Source: Thermoleophilia bacterium (GTDB lineage Bacteria > Actinomycetota > Thermoleophilia > Miltoncostaeales > Miltoncostaeaceae). Taken from it: DNA of 36,473 nt. The DNA is taken from the NCBI GenBank assembly GCA_017882545.1, contig JADGPG010000013.1, forward strand, positions 1 through 36,473. Reading direction: 5' to 3'. A program made the position numbers and the translations under genes. The notes beneath the pieces were generated by a model, which saw only the letters and a list, made by a program, of their open reading frames with translations, made no database searches and was not told the origin of the DNA. Numbering within the stretch: position 1 is the first letter of the stretch; each line of letters opens with the position of its first letter. Of this stretch, positions 8,626 through 18,268 are shown one piece after another.

Positions 8626-9330
8626 TCACGTGGTCGCGGGCCGTTCGCGACGCGCGATCCGCCGCGCCTGCCCCCACTCCGGGAACATCAGTGCGGCGCC
8701 TGTGAAGAAGCAGATCGCCCCAAGCAGGGTGCCCAGACTTGCCCAGCGCGGGTCGATCTCCCGCGCGGCATGCGGCAAGGTGAGACCGGCGAGTGCGGAC
8801 AGCATGAAGAAGATCGAGCCGATCATGTTGAGCCATGCGACCTGCCAGGAGTACATCTCGGGCTCAAGCTCCGTCACGCGCCCAACCGCCACGATCGCAC
8901 AGCCGGACGAGATCAAGAACAGGATCGAGCCGACGAAATCGGGCCCCCAGACCAAGCGGTGTGTCTGGCTCGCGGTGAGCTCGCTGGAGATCGCGAACGC
9001 CGTGCTGACGTTGAATGCGAGTGTGCCCGGGAACTGCGTCGCCGCAGCCAGCCAGCCGCGATTGTGGGGGAGCCACGCACGCACGACGATCGGCGCGGGG
9101 GAGCTGTCGTCGCCGCCGAGATCCGGTGACATCGCCGGGCTTTGCGATTGCATCAGTTGCGACAACGACGCGCTCGTGAAGAAGATCGAGCCGATGAAGT
9201 AGGTGATGGCATCGGCGGTGCCCCCGACGGCGCTGACGTACGCGGGGATCGTGCCGAGCGCAAAGCACGCCGATCCGACCATGAACAGGACCGCGATCAG
9301 CGCGTTGAGCGCTCGGGGACGACACCGCAT
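8626..9330 (-). CDS. YrhK-like multi-helix membrane protein
   Basis: Integral membrane protein of 234 aa with about six hydrophobic segments. Two internal stretches resemble each other: YFIGSIFFTSASLSQLMQ near the N-terminus and MIGSIFFMLSALAGL near the C-terminus, with a third related stretch, FVGSILFLISSGCAIV. This repeated GSxxFxxSA pattern is typical of YrhK-domain proteins, whose function is unknown. The ATG at 9328-9330 is only 9 bases after the glutamate decarboxylase stop on the same strand, so the two are probably one operon. That context suggests a role in acid or GABA physiology (inference). Confidence 0.65.
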   Translation of the reverse strand: MRCRPRALNALIAVLFMVGSACFALGTIPAYVSAVGGTADAITYFIGSIFFTSASLSQLMQSQSPAMSPDLGGDDSSPAPIVVRAWLPHNRGWLAAATQFPGTLAFNVSTAFAISSELTASQTHRLVWGPDFVGSILFLISSGCAIVAVGRVTELEPEMYSWQVAWLNMIGSIFFMLSALAGLTLPHAAREIDPRWASLGTLLGAICFFTGAALMFPEWGQARRIARRERPATT

Positions 9331-9339
9331 CGGGCGGGG

Positions 9340-10725
9340 CTAGTGCCGGAAGCCTTCGCGCTTGACCCCCGACGGCGTGCGCTCGGGCTCCTTGTCGAAG
9401 TTGTCGAGGACCTCTTGCATGTCGGCCAGCAACAGTCGCGCCAGGTCGCGACTAAAGCCGTGCCGCACGACGATCCGGCAGATGACCAGGTCCTCCCGGT
9501 TGGGCTCCATCGTGTAGGCCGGCACCTGCCACCCATACTCACGCAGGCGCGACGAGAGCTCAAACAGCGTGAAGTTCTGGTCGTCCTTGAGTTTCCAGGA
9601 CAACACCGGGAGATCCGAACCGTCGGTGATGATGTCGAACGGTCCCATCACGCCGATCTCCCCGGCCACGAACTTGGCGACGTCCTGTGACGTCCGCTGG
9701 ATCTTGGTGTATCCGCTGCGGCCGAGTCGGATGAAGTTGTAGTACTGGGCGACGATCTGACCGCCCGGGCGGGAGAAGTTGATCCCGAACGTCGGCATCT
9801 CGCCGCCGAGGTAGTTCACCCGGAAGATGAGCTCGTCCGGGAGTTCGGCGGTGTCGCGCCACAGGACCCAGCCCACCCCGAGGGGTGCGAGGCCGTACTT
9901 GTGGCCCGAGGCATTGATCGACTTGACCCGCGGGAGCCGAAAATCCCACGCAAGTTCCGGCTGCAGGAAGGGGGCCACGAATCCGCCGCTGGCGCCATCG
10001 ACATGGATCGGGATGTCGAACCCGGTCTCGGCCTGGAAGGCGTCGAGCCGCGCGCTGATCTCGGCGATCGGCTCGTACTCGCCGGTGTATGTGGATCCGA
10101 GGATGCCGACGACGCCGATCGTGTTCTCGTCGCAGAGGGTGACGGCTTCGTCGGCACCGATGATGTACCGGTCGCCCTCCATCGGCACGAGGCACTCCTC
10201 GACCTGCCAGTACCGCGCAAACTTGTGCCAGCACACCTGCACGTTGGAGCCGTAGATGATGTTCGGGTGATCGATCGACTTGCCCGCGGACCGCTGACGT
10301 GCCTGCCACCGGCGCAGCATGGCCATGCCGCCCAGCATGCAGGCCTCGCTGGAACCGGTCGTGGACGTGCCGATCACGTCCGACTCGTCGGGGGCGTGCC
10401 AGAGGTCGGCGAGCATGTTGACGCACCGCAGCTCGAGCTCTGCGGTCTGCGGGTACTCGTCCTTGTCGATCATGTTCTTGTCGAAGCTCTCGGCCATCAA
10501 CGCGAGCAGCTCCGGCTCCGCCCACGTCTGGCAGAACGTCGCCAGGTTCAGGCGCGCGTTGCCCTCGACCATGAGCTCGTCGCGCACCAGTTCGTATGCG
10601 TGGCGCGGCTCCCACTCGCCATCGGGCATGCGGTACTTCGGCGCAGTGAACGACGGGTCGGTGCTGACGTAGACGTCGTCGTCGGCGCCGGACGCTCTGG
10701 ACTTCTTGACCCCGTGTAGTGACAT
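9340..10725 (-). CDS. gadB: Glutamate decarboxylase
   Basis: PLP enzyme that converts glutamate to GABA and CO2 while consuming a proton, usually for acid resistance in the cytoplasm. The protein is 461 aa. Recognisable blocks are FCQTWAEPE, GTSTTGSSEACMLGG, HVDGASGGFVAPF and the PLP-lysine motif INASGHKYG, with the lysine at residue 276, the position known for E. coli GadB. The C-terminus ends in His (GFRH), reminiscent of the terminal histidine plug of E. coli GadB. The start at 10725 is supported by GAGAGGA five bases upstream; the frame is open further upstream but without coding character. No glutamate/GABA antiporter gene is visible nearby. Confidence 0.94.
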   Translation of the reverse strand: MSLHGVKKSRASGADDDVYVSTDPSFTAPKYRMPDGEWEPRHAYELVRDELMVEGNARLNLATFCQTWAEPELLALMAESFDKNMIDKDEYPQTAELELRCVNMLADLWHAPDESDVIGTSTTGSSEACMLGGMAMLRRWQARQRSAGKSIDHPNIIYGSNVQVCWHKFARYWQVEECLVPMEGDRYIIGADEAVTLCDENTIGVVGILGSTYTGEYEPIAEISARLDAFQAETGFDIPIHVDGASGGFVAPFLQPELAWDFRLPRVKSINASGHKYGLAPLGVGWVLWRDTAELPDELIFRVNYLGGEMPTFGINFSRPGGQIVAQYYNFIRLGRSGYTKIQRTSQDVAKFVAGEIGVMGPFDIITDGSDLPVLSWKLKDDQNFTLFELSSRLREYGWQVPAYTMEPNREDLVICRIVVRHGFSRDLARLLLADMQEVLDNFDKEPERTPSGVKREGFRH

Positions 10726-11079
10726 GACAGTCCTCTCGGATCGCTGATCTCTCGTCGCAGCCGCGAAGATCGGCGCAAACTCATGTCGACCAAAGGGAGG
10801 AAGTCCGTTGCCGCCGCCAACGCGGCCCGATGGTCTCACACGCCACGGGGCCGGTCCATGCTCCAGACCGTCACAGCGCGCCCTCAGTGGGCCCACGAGC
10901 ACGCGCGGCAACCGCCCGGGCCGCGCCCCCCCAACGGACCATCGAGAGATGAAGATGGGGTCGCCGTTGGCCAGACACGCCCGGTCGCCGTCGGAGAGCT
11001 GGCTCTGCCGACCGCCTCTGCGGACAGCGAGCACTGCCCCGTCCCCGGAACGCGCACGAGCGCAGCGGGCGGCGGAACG
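10726..11079. other. Intergenic region between gadB and the truncated aquaporin gene
   Basis: Divergent regulatory region of about 350 bases that should hold the gadB promoter. One plus-strand frame is open through it into the aquaporin, but its translation is Arg/Pro-rich with no transmembrane helix in any forward frame, so I do not treat it as coding. It may hold the eroded sequence of the missing aquaporin N-terminus. Confidence 0.4.
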
Positions 11080-11730
11080 ATGGGGCAGGCATTCCCCGGG
11101 CAGATCAGCCGGACCGCAGCCGTCGTCGCGCCGGGACTCATGGTGATGGCGATCATCATGTTCATGGGGAAGGTGTCAGGCGCGCATCTCAACCCCGCCG
11201 TCAGCATCGCCTTCTCGCCGCGGGGCGACTTCCCGTGGCGGCGGGTGCCGGGATACGTCGTCATGCAGCTTGCCGGTGCCGCAGTCGCGGCGCTCATTCT
11301 CCGGCACGTGCTCGATGTCTCCGCCGCGTACGGGTCGAGTTATCCCGCCGCGGATCACTCGAACGGTGCCGCCCTCGGCATGGAGCTGCTGCTGACCCTG
11401 GGTCTGGTGAGCGTGATTCTCGGCACGGCATCGGGCGCGCGAAACATCGGGATCATCGGGGCGATTGGCGTCGGCGCCTACATCGCACTGGCGGGCTTGT
11501 GGGGCAGCCCGATCTCCGGCACGTCGATGAACCCGGCCCGCACGTTCGGGCCTGATCTCATCGCCGGGAATTGGACCGCCTACTGGGTGTACGTCGTCGG
11601 CCCGCTGATCGGCGCCGTGATCGCCGTCGTGTTCGCCTGGGTCCTCCGCGGCCCGGGTGGCGGGCGATCGGGATCGCTGGCCGCGCAGGGGACGCTCGGC
11701 CCGGACGTCGTCAATTCGGATAAGACGTAA
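11080..11730 (+). CDS. MIP/aquaporin family channel, lacking transmembrane helix 1
   Basis: The 216 residues from the ATG at 11080 contain both half-channel motifs of the major intrinsic protein family: GAHLNPAVS and GTSMNPART. GFPWRR-like and ARNIGIIGAI blocks are typical of actinobacterial aquaporins. Five helices are visible; the first, which normally carries an E-x-L-G-T pattern, is absent. In-frame upstream sequence is Pro/Arg/Ser-rich apart from SAAGGGT, which looks like the end of the lost helix. Either the gene is a truncated relic or a short channel-like protein is still made. It ends one base before a large hairpin shared with the convergent ABC operon. Next to gadB it may once have served osmotic or acid stress. 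Confidence 0.7.
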   Translation: MGQAFPGQISRTAAVVAPGLMVMAIIMFMGKVSGAHLNPAVSIAFSPRGDFPWRRVPGYVVMQLAGAAVAALILRHVLDVSAAYGSSYPAADHSNGAALGMELLLTLGLVSVILGTASGARNIGIIGAIGVGAYIALAGLWGSPISGTSMNPARTFGPDLIAGNWTAYWVYVVGPLIGAVIAVVFAWVLRGPGGGRSGSLAAQGTLGPDVVNSDKT

Positions 11731-11731
11731 T

Positions 11732-11776
11732 ACGGACGCGGGACCGGACATCCGGACGGTCGAACACGGCGTCCGT
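11732..11776. terminator. Bidirectional terminator-like hairpin between convergent genes
   Basis: The outer 8-bp perfect stem ACGGACGC/GCGTCCGT encloses an inner GACCG/CGGTC stem. It fills the gap between the aquaporin stop (11730) and the ABC ATPase stop (11785), so it could end transcription from both sides. Confidence 0.6.
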
Positions 11777-11784
11777 GGAGACCA

Positions 11785-12651
11785 CTACCCTCCTCCGACG
11801 ACGACCATCGTCTCCTCCAGGGTTGCGGGCACCTCGTCGAGCTGAGCCGCGACACCCCTGGTCGCCAGCACGGCGCGGACGGCGTCCCCGTCGAATCCCG
11901 CGACACGGGTGTCGCGCCCCGCCAGGGTCACGGGCAGTCCGGCATCCACCAGCGCCTGAAATGCCTGCTCCCAGCGATCCGACCGCACCAGCACGGCCCG
12001 GCGTCCGCCGACGATCTCCGCGAGGGTGCCGGACAGGGCAACCCGGCCCGAAGCCAAGACAATCAGGCGGTCGCACTGCTCCGCTTCTTCGAGGTAATGC
12101 GTCGTGACAAGCGCGCCCACACCGCCCTCGGCGGCAGTACGGATCTGATCCCACAGGCCGGCGCGGGAGAGGGGATCGACACCCGAGGTCGGCTCGTCGA
12201 GGACGAGCAGGTCCGGATCATGCCCCAGCGCGCAGGCGAACGCCAGCTGCCGTTGGGCTCCGAGTCCGATCTCACCGGCGAGCCGGTCGGCAACGGATGC
12301 AAGCGCTCCGGTCGGTGCCGGAGCGACGACGCCGAACGCGGCGGCGAAAAAGGAGAGATTTTCGCGAACCGTGAGATCGTCGTAGATCCCAAGCCCCTGC
12401 GACACGTATCCGAGTCGCCGGCGGGACGCGCGCGACGGGGCGCCGCCAAACAACAGCGCCCGGCCCGTCGTCGGCGCGAGCACACCAAGCAGCATCCGCA
12501 TGACGGTCGTCTTGCCCGCGCCGTTGGCGCCCAGAAGCCCGACGACCTCACCCGGCGCGACGCGGAGCGACACGCGATCGACCGCCGTGAACTCACCGAA
12601 GGAGCGGGTCAGCCTGTCGGCCTCGGCGAGCGGCACGCCGGTGATGCTCAC
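11785..12651 (-). CDS. ABC transporter ATP-binding protein (second NBD, YbhF/RbbA C-half type)
   Basis: ATPase of 288 aa, third gene of an exporter operon. Walker A is GANGAGKTT, Walker B is LLVLDEPTSGVD, and the switch histidine is in VTTHYLEEAEQCD. The signature motif is not LSGGQ but IGLGAQRQLAFACAL, a departure I associate with the second nucleotide-binding domain of YbhF/RbbA-type exporters. The C-terminal 60 residues form an accessory domain ending in a glycine-rich tail. The GTG start overlaps the stop of the upstream ATPase by 4 bases. It probably pairs with that ATPase as a heterodimer driving the permease; the substrate is unknown, with drugs or lipids the usual guess. Confidence 0.88.
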   Translation of the reverse strand: MSITGVPLAEADRLTRSFGEFTAVDRVSLRVAPGEVVGLLGANGAGKTTVMRMLLGVLAPTTGRALLFGGAPSRASRRRLGYVSQGLGIYDDLTVRENLSFFAAAFGVVAPAPTGALASVADRLAGEIGLGAQRQLAFACALGHDPDLLVLDEPTSGVDPLSRAGLWDQIRTAAEGGVGALVTTHYLEEAEQCDRLIVLASGRVALSGTLAEIVGGRRAVLVRSDRWEQAFQALVDAGLPVTLAGRDTRVAGFDGDAVRAVLATRGVAAQLDEVPATLEETMVVVGGG

Positions 12652-13469
12652 GGGACCGTCACCAAGGCCCGGCGGTCGAGCATCGCCGCGATCACAACGT
12701 CCTCGAGGTCCGGGGCGAAGGGCTGCACACCGGGCGTATCCGGTGGTGGTCGCAGGGCCCGGTAGGTCGTGCCGCGCCGCCAGGTCGGGATGCCCGGCAG
12801 GGGGGCCGCGACGCGCATGACCGCCCCGTCCCAGGCGCCGACGAGGTCGCGAGGGTCGCCCGACATCAGCGGCACCCCATCGTCAAGTACCACCACGCGC
12901 GTTGCCCGCTCCGCTTCATCGAGATATGTCGTCGCCATGAGGACGGCGGCACCGCGGGCCGCCGCGGCCGCGATCAGACGCCACAGCTCGACCCGGCTGA
13001 CAACGTCAACACCGGTCGTCGGCTCGTCGAGCACCAGCAAGGACGGTTCGTGCAGCATGGCCAAGCAGAATCCGAGCTTGTGGCGCATTCCGCCCGACAG
13101 CTGCCCCGCCAGGCGATCGGCGACATCCTCAAGGCCCGCCCGCACAAGCAGATCGGGACCGCGTGCGGCGAGGTCGGCCCGCGCGATGCGGTACGCCCGC
13201 CCGACAAACGCCACGTTCTCGGCGACCGTGAGCTCGCGCCAGGTCCCCGACGTCGCGGGCATGAACCCGATCTCCCGCTTCGGGGGGCGGGCGACGATCC
13301 CGGCCGACGGCTCGACGAGCCCCACCAGGCATCGCAGCGCAGTCGACTTTCCCGCCCCATCACCGCCGACGACCGCGGTGACCGTCCCGGCGGGGACGTC
13401 GATCGTCAGACCACGTAGGACATCCCCGCCGCCGAATCCGACACTGACGTCGTCGAGCCCATACTTCAC
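12648..13469 (-). CDS. ABC transporter ATP-binding protein (first NBD, consensus signature)
   Basis: ATPase of about 273 aa. Walker A is GGDGAGKST, the signature is consensus LSGGM, Walker B is LLVLDEPTTGVD, and the switch region is MATTYLDEAERA. The GTG at 13467-13469 is the best start because it overlaps the permease stop by 4 bases (GTGA) and begins the ABC fold directly (KYGLDDVSVGF). The frame is open much further upstream, but that part is the shadow of the permease gene. With the next ATPase it makes the two halves that are one polypeptide in YbhF/RbbA proteins. Confidence 0.88.
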   Translation of the reverse strand: MKYGLDDVSVGFGGGDVLRGLTIDVPAGTVTAVVGGDGAGKSTALRCLVGLVEPSAGIVARPPKREIGFMPATSGTWRELTVAENVAFVGRAYRIARADLAARGPDLLVRAGLEDVADRLAGQLSGGMRHKLGFCLAMLHEPSLLVLDEPTTGVDVVSRVELWRLIAAAAARGAAVLMATTYLDEAERATRVVVLDDGVPLMSGDPRDLVGAWDGAVMRVAAPLPGIPTWRRGTTYRALRPPPDTPGVQPFAPDLEDVVIAAMLDRRALVTVP

Positions 13470-14509
13470 GGTGCCGACCCGGGGGCCGGATCCATCCGGG
13501 TGTCCGGTGTGACATCCCGACGGAAGCGCATGACCGCGGCCCCGAACACCACCACCGCCATTGCCGCCAGCACCGCGAATGACGGCCACAGGGAGACGAA
13601 CGGCGCCCCGCGGATCATGACGCCGCGCGCGATGTTGATGAAGTACGTCAGCGGCAGCACGTAGCCGATCCAGCGGATTGACCATGGCATCGCCGCCAGC
13701 GGGAAGATCATTCCCGACAGCAGGATCTGGGGCAGGAGGACGAGGATTGCGAGCTGGATCGCCTGTCCCTGGTTCTCGGAGACGGTCGAGATCATCACGC
13801 CGAGACCGAGCACCACCAGCAAGAACAGCACGGCGCCCGCACCGAAGACGATCGGCGAGCCGTTGAACGGCACCCCGAACAGCCATACCCCGAGCAACGT
13901 CACGGCAACCATGTCGATCGCGCCGAGCGCGAAGTACGGGGCGACCTTTCCGATGATCACGTCGTTGGGGCGCAGCGGCATCACCGCCAACTGCTCGAGC
14001 GTCCCGGCCTGCCGCTCCCGGACAACGCCAAGGCTGGTGATGATCGTGCCGATGAACGCGAGAATCAGCCCGGCGATCGCCGGCACCATGACCCACGAGG
14101 TCTTCAACCCGGGGTTGAACAACACCCGCGGCGCAATCGGTGGCGCCAGGTGCGCCAACGCCCCGACGGCCGCCTGCGCGGTAAACAGGTCGGACCCGTC
14201 GATCTCCGCAACGGGGGCGGCTCCGGTGGTCGTGACGATCACCACCGATGCGCCATTGTCGGTGAGCGTCTGGGTCGCCCGTGTCGCCGTACCCGCCGCG
14301 TCCACCGAGCGCACCTCGAATGGCGCGTGCAGCCGCGCGGCAACCACCTGAGCATCCGGTCCGACCACGTCGGTCCGAATGCTCGTCACCGTGAAGTTGG
14401 CCGCGTAGCCGAACACGATCAGAAACAGGAGTGGCAGGGCGATCAGCATCGCCATTGAGCGCCGGTCGCGCCGGAGCTCACGGAACTCCTTGAGGATCAT
14501 CGCCAACAT
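13466..14509 (-). CDS. ABC-2 type transporter permease (YbhR/YhhJ-like)
   Basis: Membrane permease of 347 aa, first gene of the operon. It has an N-terminal cytoplasmic stretch (ILKEFRELRRDRRS), helix 1 near residues 20-38, an extracellular domain of about 130 residues, and then five helices. The conserved block ERQAGTLEQLAVMPL and the later LSGMIFPLAAMP are typical of ABC2_membrane_3 exporters. A second ATG lies three codons in and could be the start. No membrane-fusion (HlyD-type) partner is present, as expected for a monoderm. The gene is divergent from lon. Confidence 0.88.
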   Translation of the reverse strand: MLAMILKEFRELRRDRRSMAMLIALPLLFLIVFGYAANFTVTSIRTDVVGPDAQVVAARLHAPFEVRSVDAAGTATRATQTLTDNGASVVIVTTTGAAPVAEIDGSDLFTAQAAVGALAHLAPPIAPRVLFNPGLKTSWVMVPAIAGLILAFIGTIITSLGVVRERQAGTLEQLAVMPLRPNDVIIGKVAPYFALGAIDMVAVTLLGVWLFGVPFNGSPIVFGAGAVLFLLVVLGLGVMISTVSENQGQAIQLAILVLLPQILLSGMIFPLAAMPWSIRWIGYVLPLTYFINIARGVMIRGAPFVSLWPSFAVLAAMAVVVFGAAVMRFRRDVTPDTRMDPAPGSAP

Positions 14510-14622
14510 GCGCCAACGGCCTCGATCGGGGGCACGTGCCCGGACGCTACACGCCCGTCCCGGCCCCGGAACGGGTTGGCATCGGGCCAGGAGGGCATGT
14601 CGATCAGATCAGCGCTATCTTT

Positions 14623-14639
14623 CTTGTATCTAGTCCAAG
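14623..14639. promoter_or_regulatory. Short inverted repeat in the lon leader
   Basis: CTTG and CAAG arms, 9 bases apart, lie in a conspicuously AT-rich stretch before lon. The right arm overlaps the AAGGA ribosome binding site (14637-14641). It is shorter than the HspR box (CTTGAGT-N7-ACTCAAG), so its identity as a heat-shock operator is doubtful. Confidence 0.25.
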
Positions 14640-14650
14640 GAATACTGCAA

Positions 14651-16916
<2,266 letters not shown>

Positions 16917-16933
<17 letters not shown>

Positions 16934-17237
16934 CCGGTGCGAGCCGCTGTCGGCAGAGGTGCTACGTACGACGGACGTCCTGGGACGGCGGTGGGCGCTG
17001 GCCCTGATCTGCGCGTCGCATGCCGGCGCCGTGCGCTTCAACGAGTTCCGGCAGGCGCTGGGCGAGGTGCCGCCGCGCACCCTGGCCCAGCGCCTGGTCG
17101 AACTCGAGCAAGCCGGAGTGCTTGAGCGCAGGGTCACCGACGCCCGGCCCCCGCGCGTCGAGTACGTGTTGACGGCACACGGGCGCCGACTTAAGGGTGT
17201 GGTCGACGTGATCGAGACCTGGTCGATTCGGGCCTGA
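16917..17237 (+). CDS. HxlR-family winged helix-turn-helix transcriptional regulator
   Basis: Regulator of 106 aa. The HxlR pattern is clear: LGRRWALALICAS, RFNEFRQALGEVPPRTLAQRL as the recognition helix region, and ERRVTDARPPRVEYVLTAHG as the wing. The N-terminus carries a CNRC pair; HxlR proteins often sense oxidants or electrophiles through N-terminal cysteines, so redox control is possible (inference). The ATG lies inside the end of lon, with AGAAGG six bases upstream. A hairpin follows the stop. Confidence 0.85.
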
Positions 17238-17242
17238 TTCAG

Positions 17243-17261
17243 CGCCCGCCTTCGCCGGGCG
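17243..17261 (+). terminator. Hairpin after lon-hxlR
   Basis: A CGCCCG/CGGGCG stem with a 7-base loop starts 5 bases after the stop of the HxlR gene. It is GC-rich without a T tract. Confidence 0.45.
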
Positions 17262-17315
17262 TCCGCACGCCGGCGGCGTCAGCACCGCCGCTACGCCCCG
17301 GGTTAGAGTGGACCA

Positions 17316-18056
17316 GTGGTTGGTTGGTACCACACCTACCTCGTCAACACCGGCCGGTCGGCTGCGGTGTGGGCACTGCTCGGATTCATCGTGGCCTACG
17401 CCGTCACACGCGGGATCACTCGGCGCATTCGCGCCCGTAAGGCCAACACGGAGCCGGGCGAGCCCGGCGCGATAAAGGACGTCTATATCGGCGGCGTCCA
17501 TGTCCATCACCAGGTATGGGGAATCCTGCTCGTGCTGGTGGTCGGCCTGCTGGAGTTCCGGTTCCATCCGGAGTCACCCGGGAAGGACATCCTGGCGCTG
17601 CTGTTTGGAGTCGGTGCCGCGCTCGCGCTCGACGAGTTCGCACTCTGGTTGCACCTTGAGGATGTGTACTGGACCGACGAGGGCCGCAAGTCCATCGACG
17701 CGGTGATGGTCGCGATCGTCGTCGGCATTGCCATGCTCGTCAGCACCTCGCCGGTCGGGTCGACCGGCAGCGTGACGCAGGACGTCGACTACGCGGCCAT
17801 CGCCTTGGTGGTCATCGTCCACATCACGTTCACCGTGATCTGCCTGCTCAAGGGCAAGCTGGCAACAGGATTGGTCGGCCTACCGATCCCGCTGTTGGGC
17901 GTCATCGGCGCCGTCCGCACCGCCAAACCGTCCTCGTTCTGGGCACGGCGGTTCTACGGCGATCGCAAGATGGCCAAGGCCGCCGCCCGGTTCGACGATC
18001 GCTACCGGATCCGGCATGAGCGCGTGCGCGACCTGTTCTCCGGCGGCCGCTGGTAG
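17316..18056 (+). CDS. Integral membrane protein of unknown function
   Basis: 246 aa with an amphipathic N-terminus, about six hydrophobic segments and a basic C-terminal tail rich in Arg (DRYRIRHERVRDLF). Notable residues are a cluster of histidines at the mouth of the second helix (IGGVHVHHQVWGI) and an acidic face in the third (ALDEFALWLHLEDVYW), which together could bind a metal or a haem-like ligand (inference). I recall similar uncharacterised integral membrane proteins in actinobacteria but no function. The GTG start has only a weak ribosome binding site. A 7-bp perfect hairpin follows the stop. Confidence 0.75.
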   Translation: MVGWYHTYLVNTGRSAAVWALLGFIVAYAVTRGITRRIRARKANTEPGEPGAIKDVYIGGVHVHHQVWGILLVLVVGLLEFRFHPESPGKDILALLFGVGAALALDEFALWLHLEDVYWTDEGRKSIDAVMVAIVVGIAMLVSTSPVGSTGSVTQDVDYAAIALVVIVHITFTVICLLKGKLATGLVGLPIPLLGVIGAVRTAKPSSFWARRFYGDRKMAKAAARFDDRYRIRHERVRDLFSGGRW

Positions 18057-18058
18057 GT

Positions 18059-18077
18059 TCCGATCGACCGGATCGGA
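18059..18077 (+). terminator. Hairpin after the membrane protein gene
   Basis: A perfect 7-bp stem TCCGATC/GATCGGA with a 5-base loop begins 3 bases after the stop codon. It has no T tract. Confidence 0.45.
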
Positions 18078-18245
18078 TGTCCGGCCGGCACTGGCATTCC
18101 CCCACCGCGGCGTCATGGACACGACATCCTCGCACCGCCGATTCTCGTTGCGCATCGCCACGGCGACGGTCCTCCGCATGCCTGAGCCCGACCCGCGGTC
18201 GACCGGCTCGTGATCTCCGCCGAAGCGGCGGCGACAGTCGCCCGG

Positions 18246-18265
18246 CGGGCGCTCCGCAGCGCCCG
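18246..18265. repeat. 8-bp perfect hairpin immediately before the FUSC gene
   Basis: CGGGCGCT/AGCGCCCG with a CCGC loop ends three bases before the ATG at 18269. If that ATG is used, the hairpin would sit on the ribosome binding site. The alternative is a start at GTG 18314. Confidence 0.5.
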
Positions 18266-18268
18266 AAC

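Noticed and set aside
10783-11079. In-frame 99-residue N-terminal extension of the aquaporin
   Set aside because: The translation is rich in Pro, Arg and Ser with no hydrophobic helix, so it does not supply the missing first segment of the channel.
13470-14096. N-terminal extension of the first ABC ATPase
   Set aside because: The open frame is a shadow of the permease gene; the ABC fold starts at the GTG overlapping the permease stop.
14623-14639. HspR (HAIR) heat-shock operator before lon
   Set aside because: The CTTG/CAAG arms are too short and the spacing differs from CTTGAGT-N7-ACTCAAG; kept only as a weak inverted repeat.
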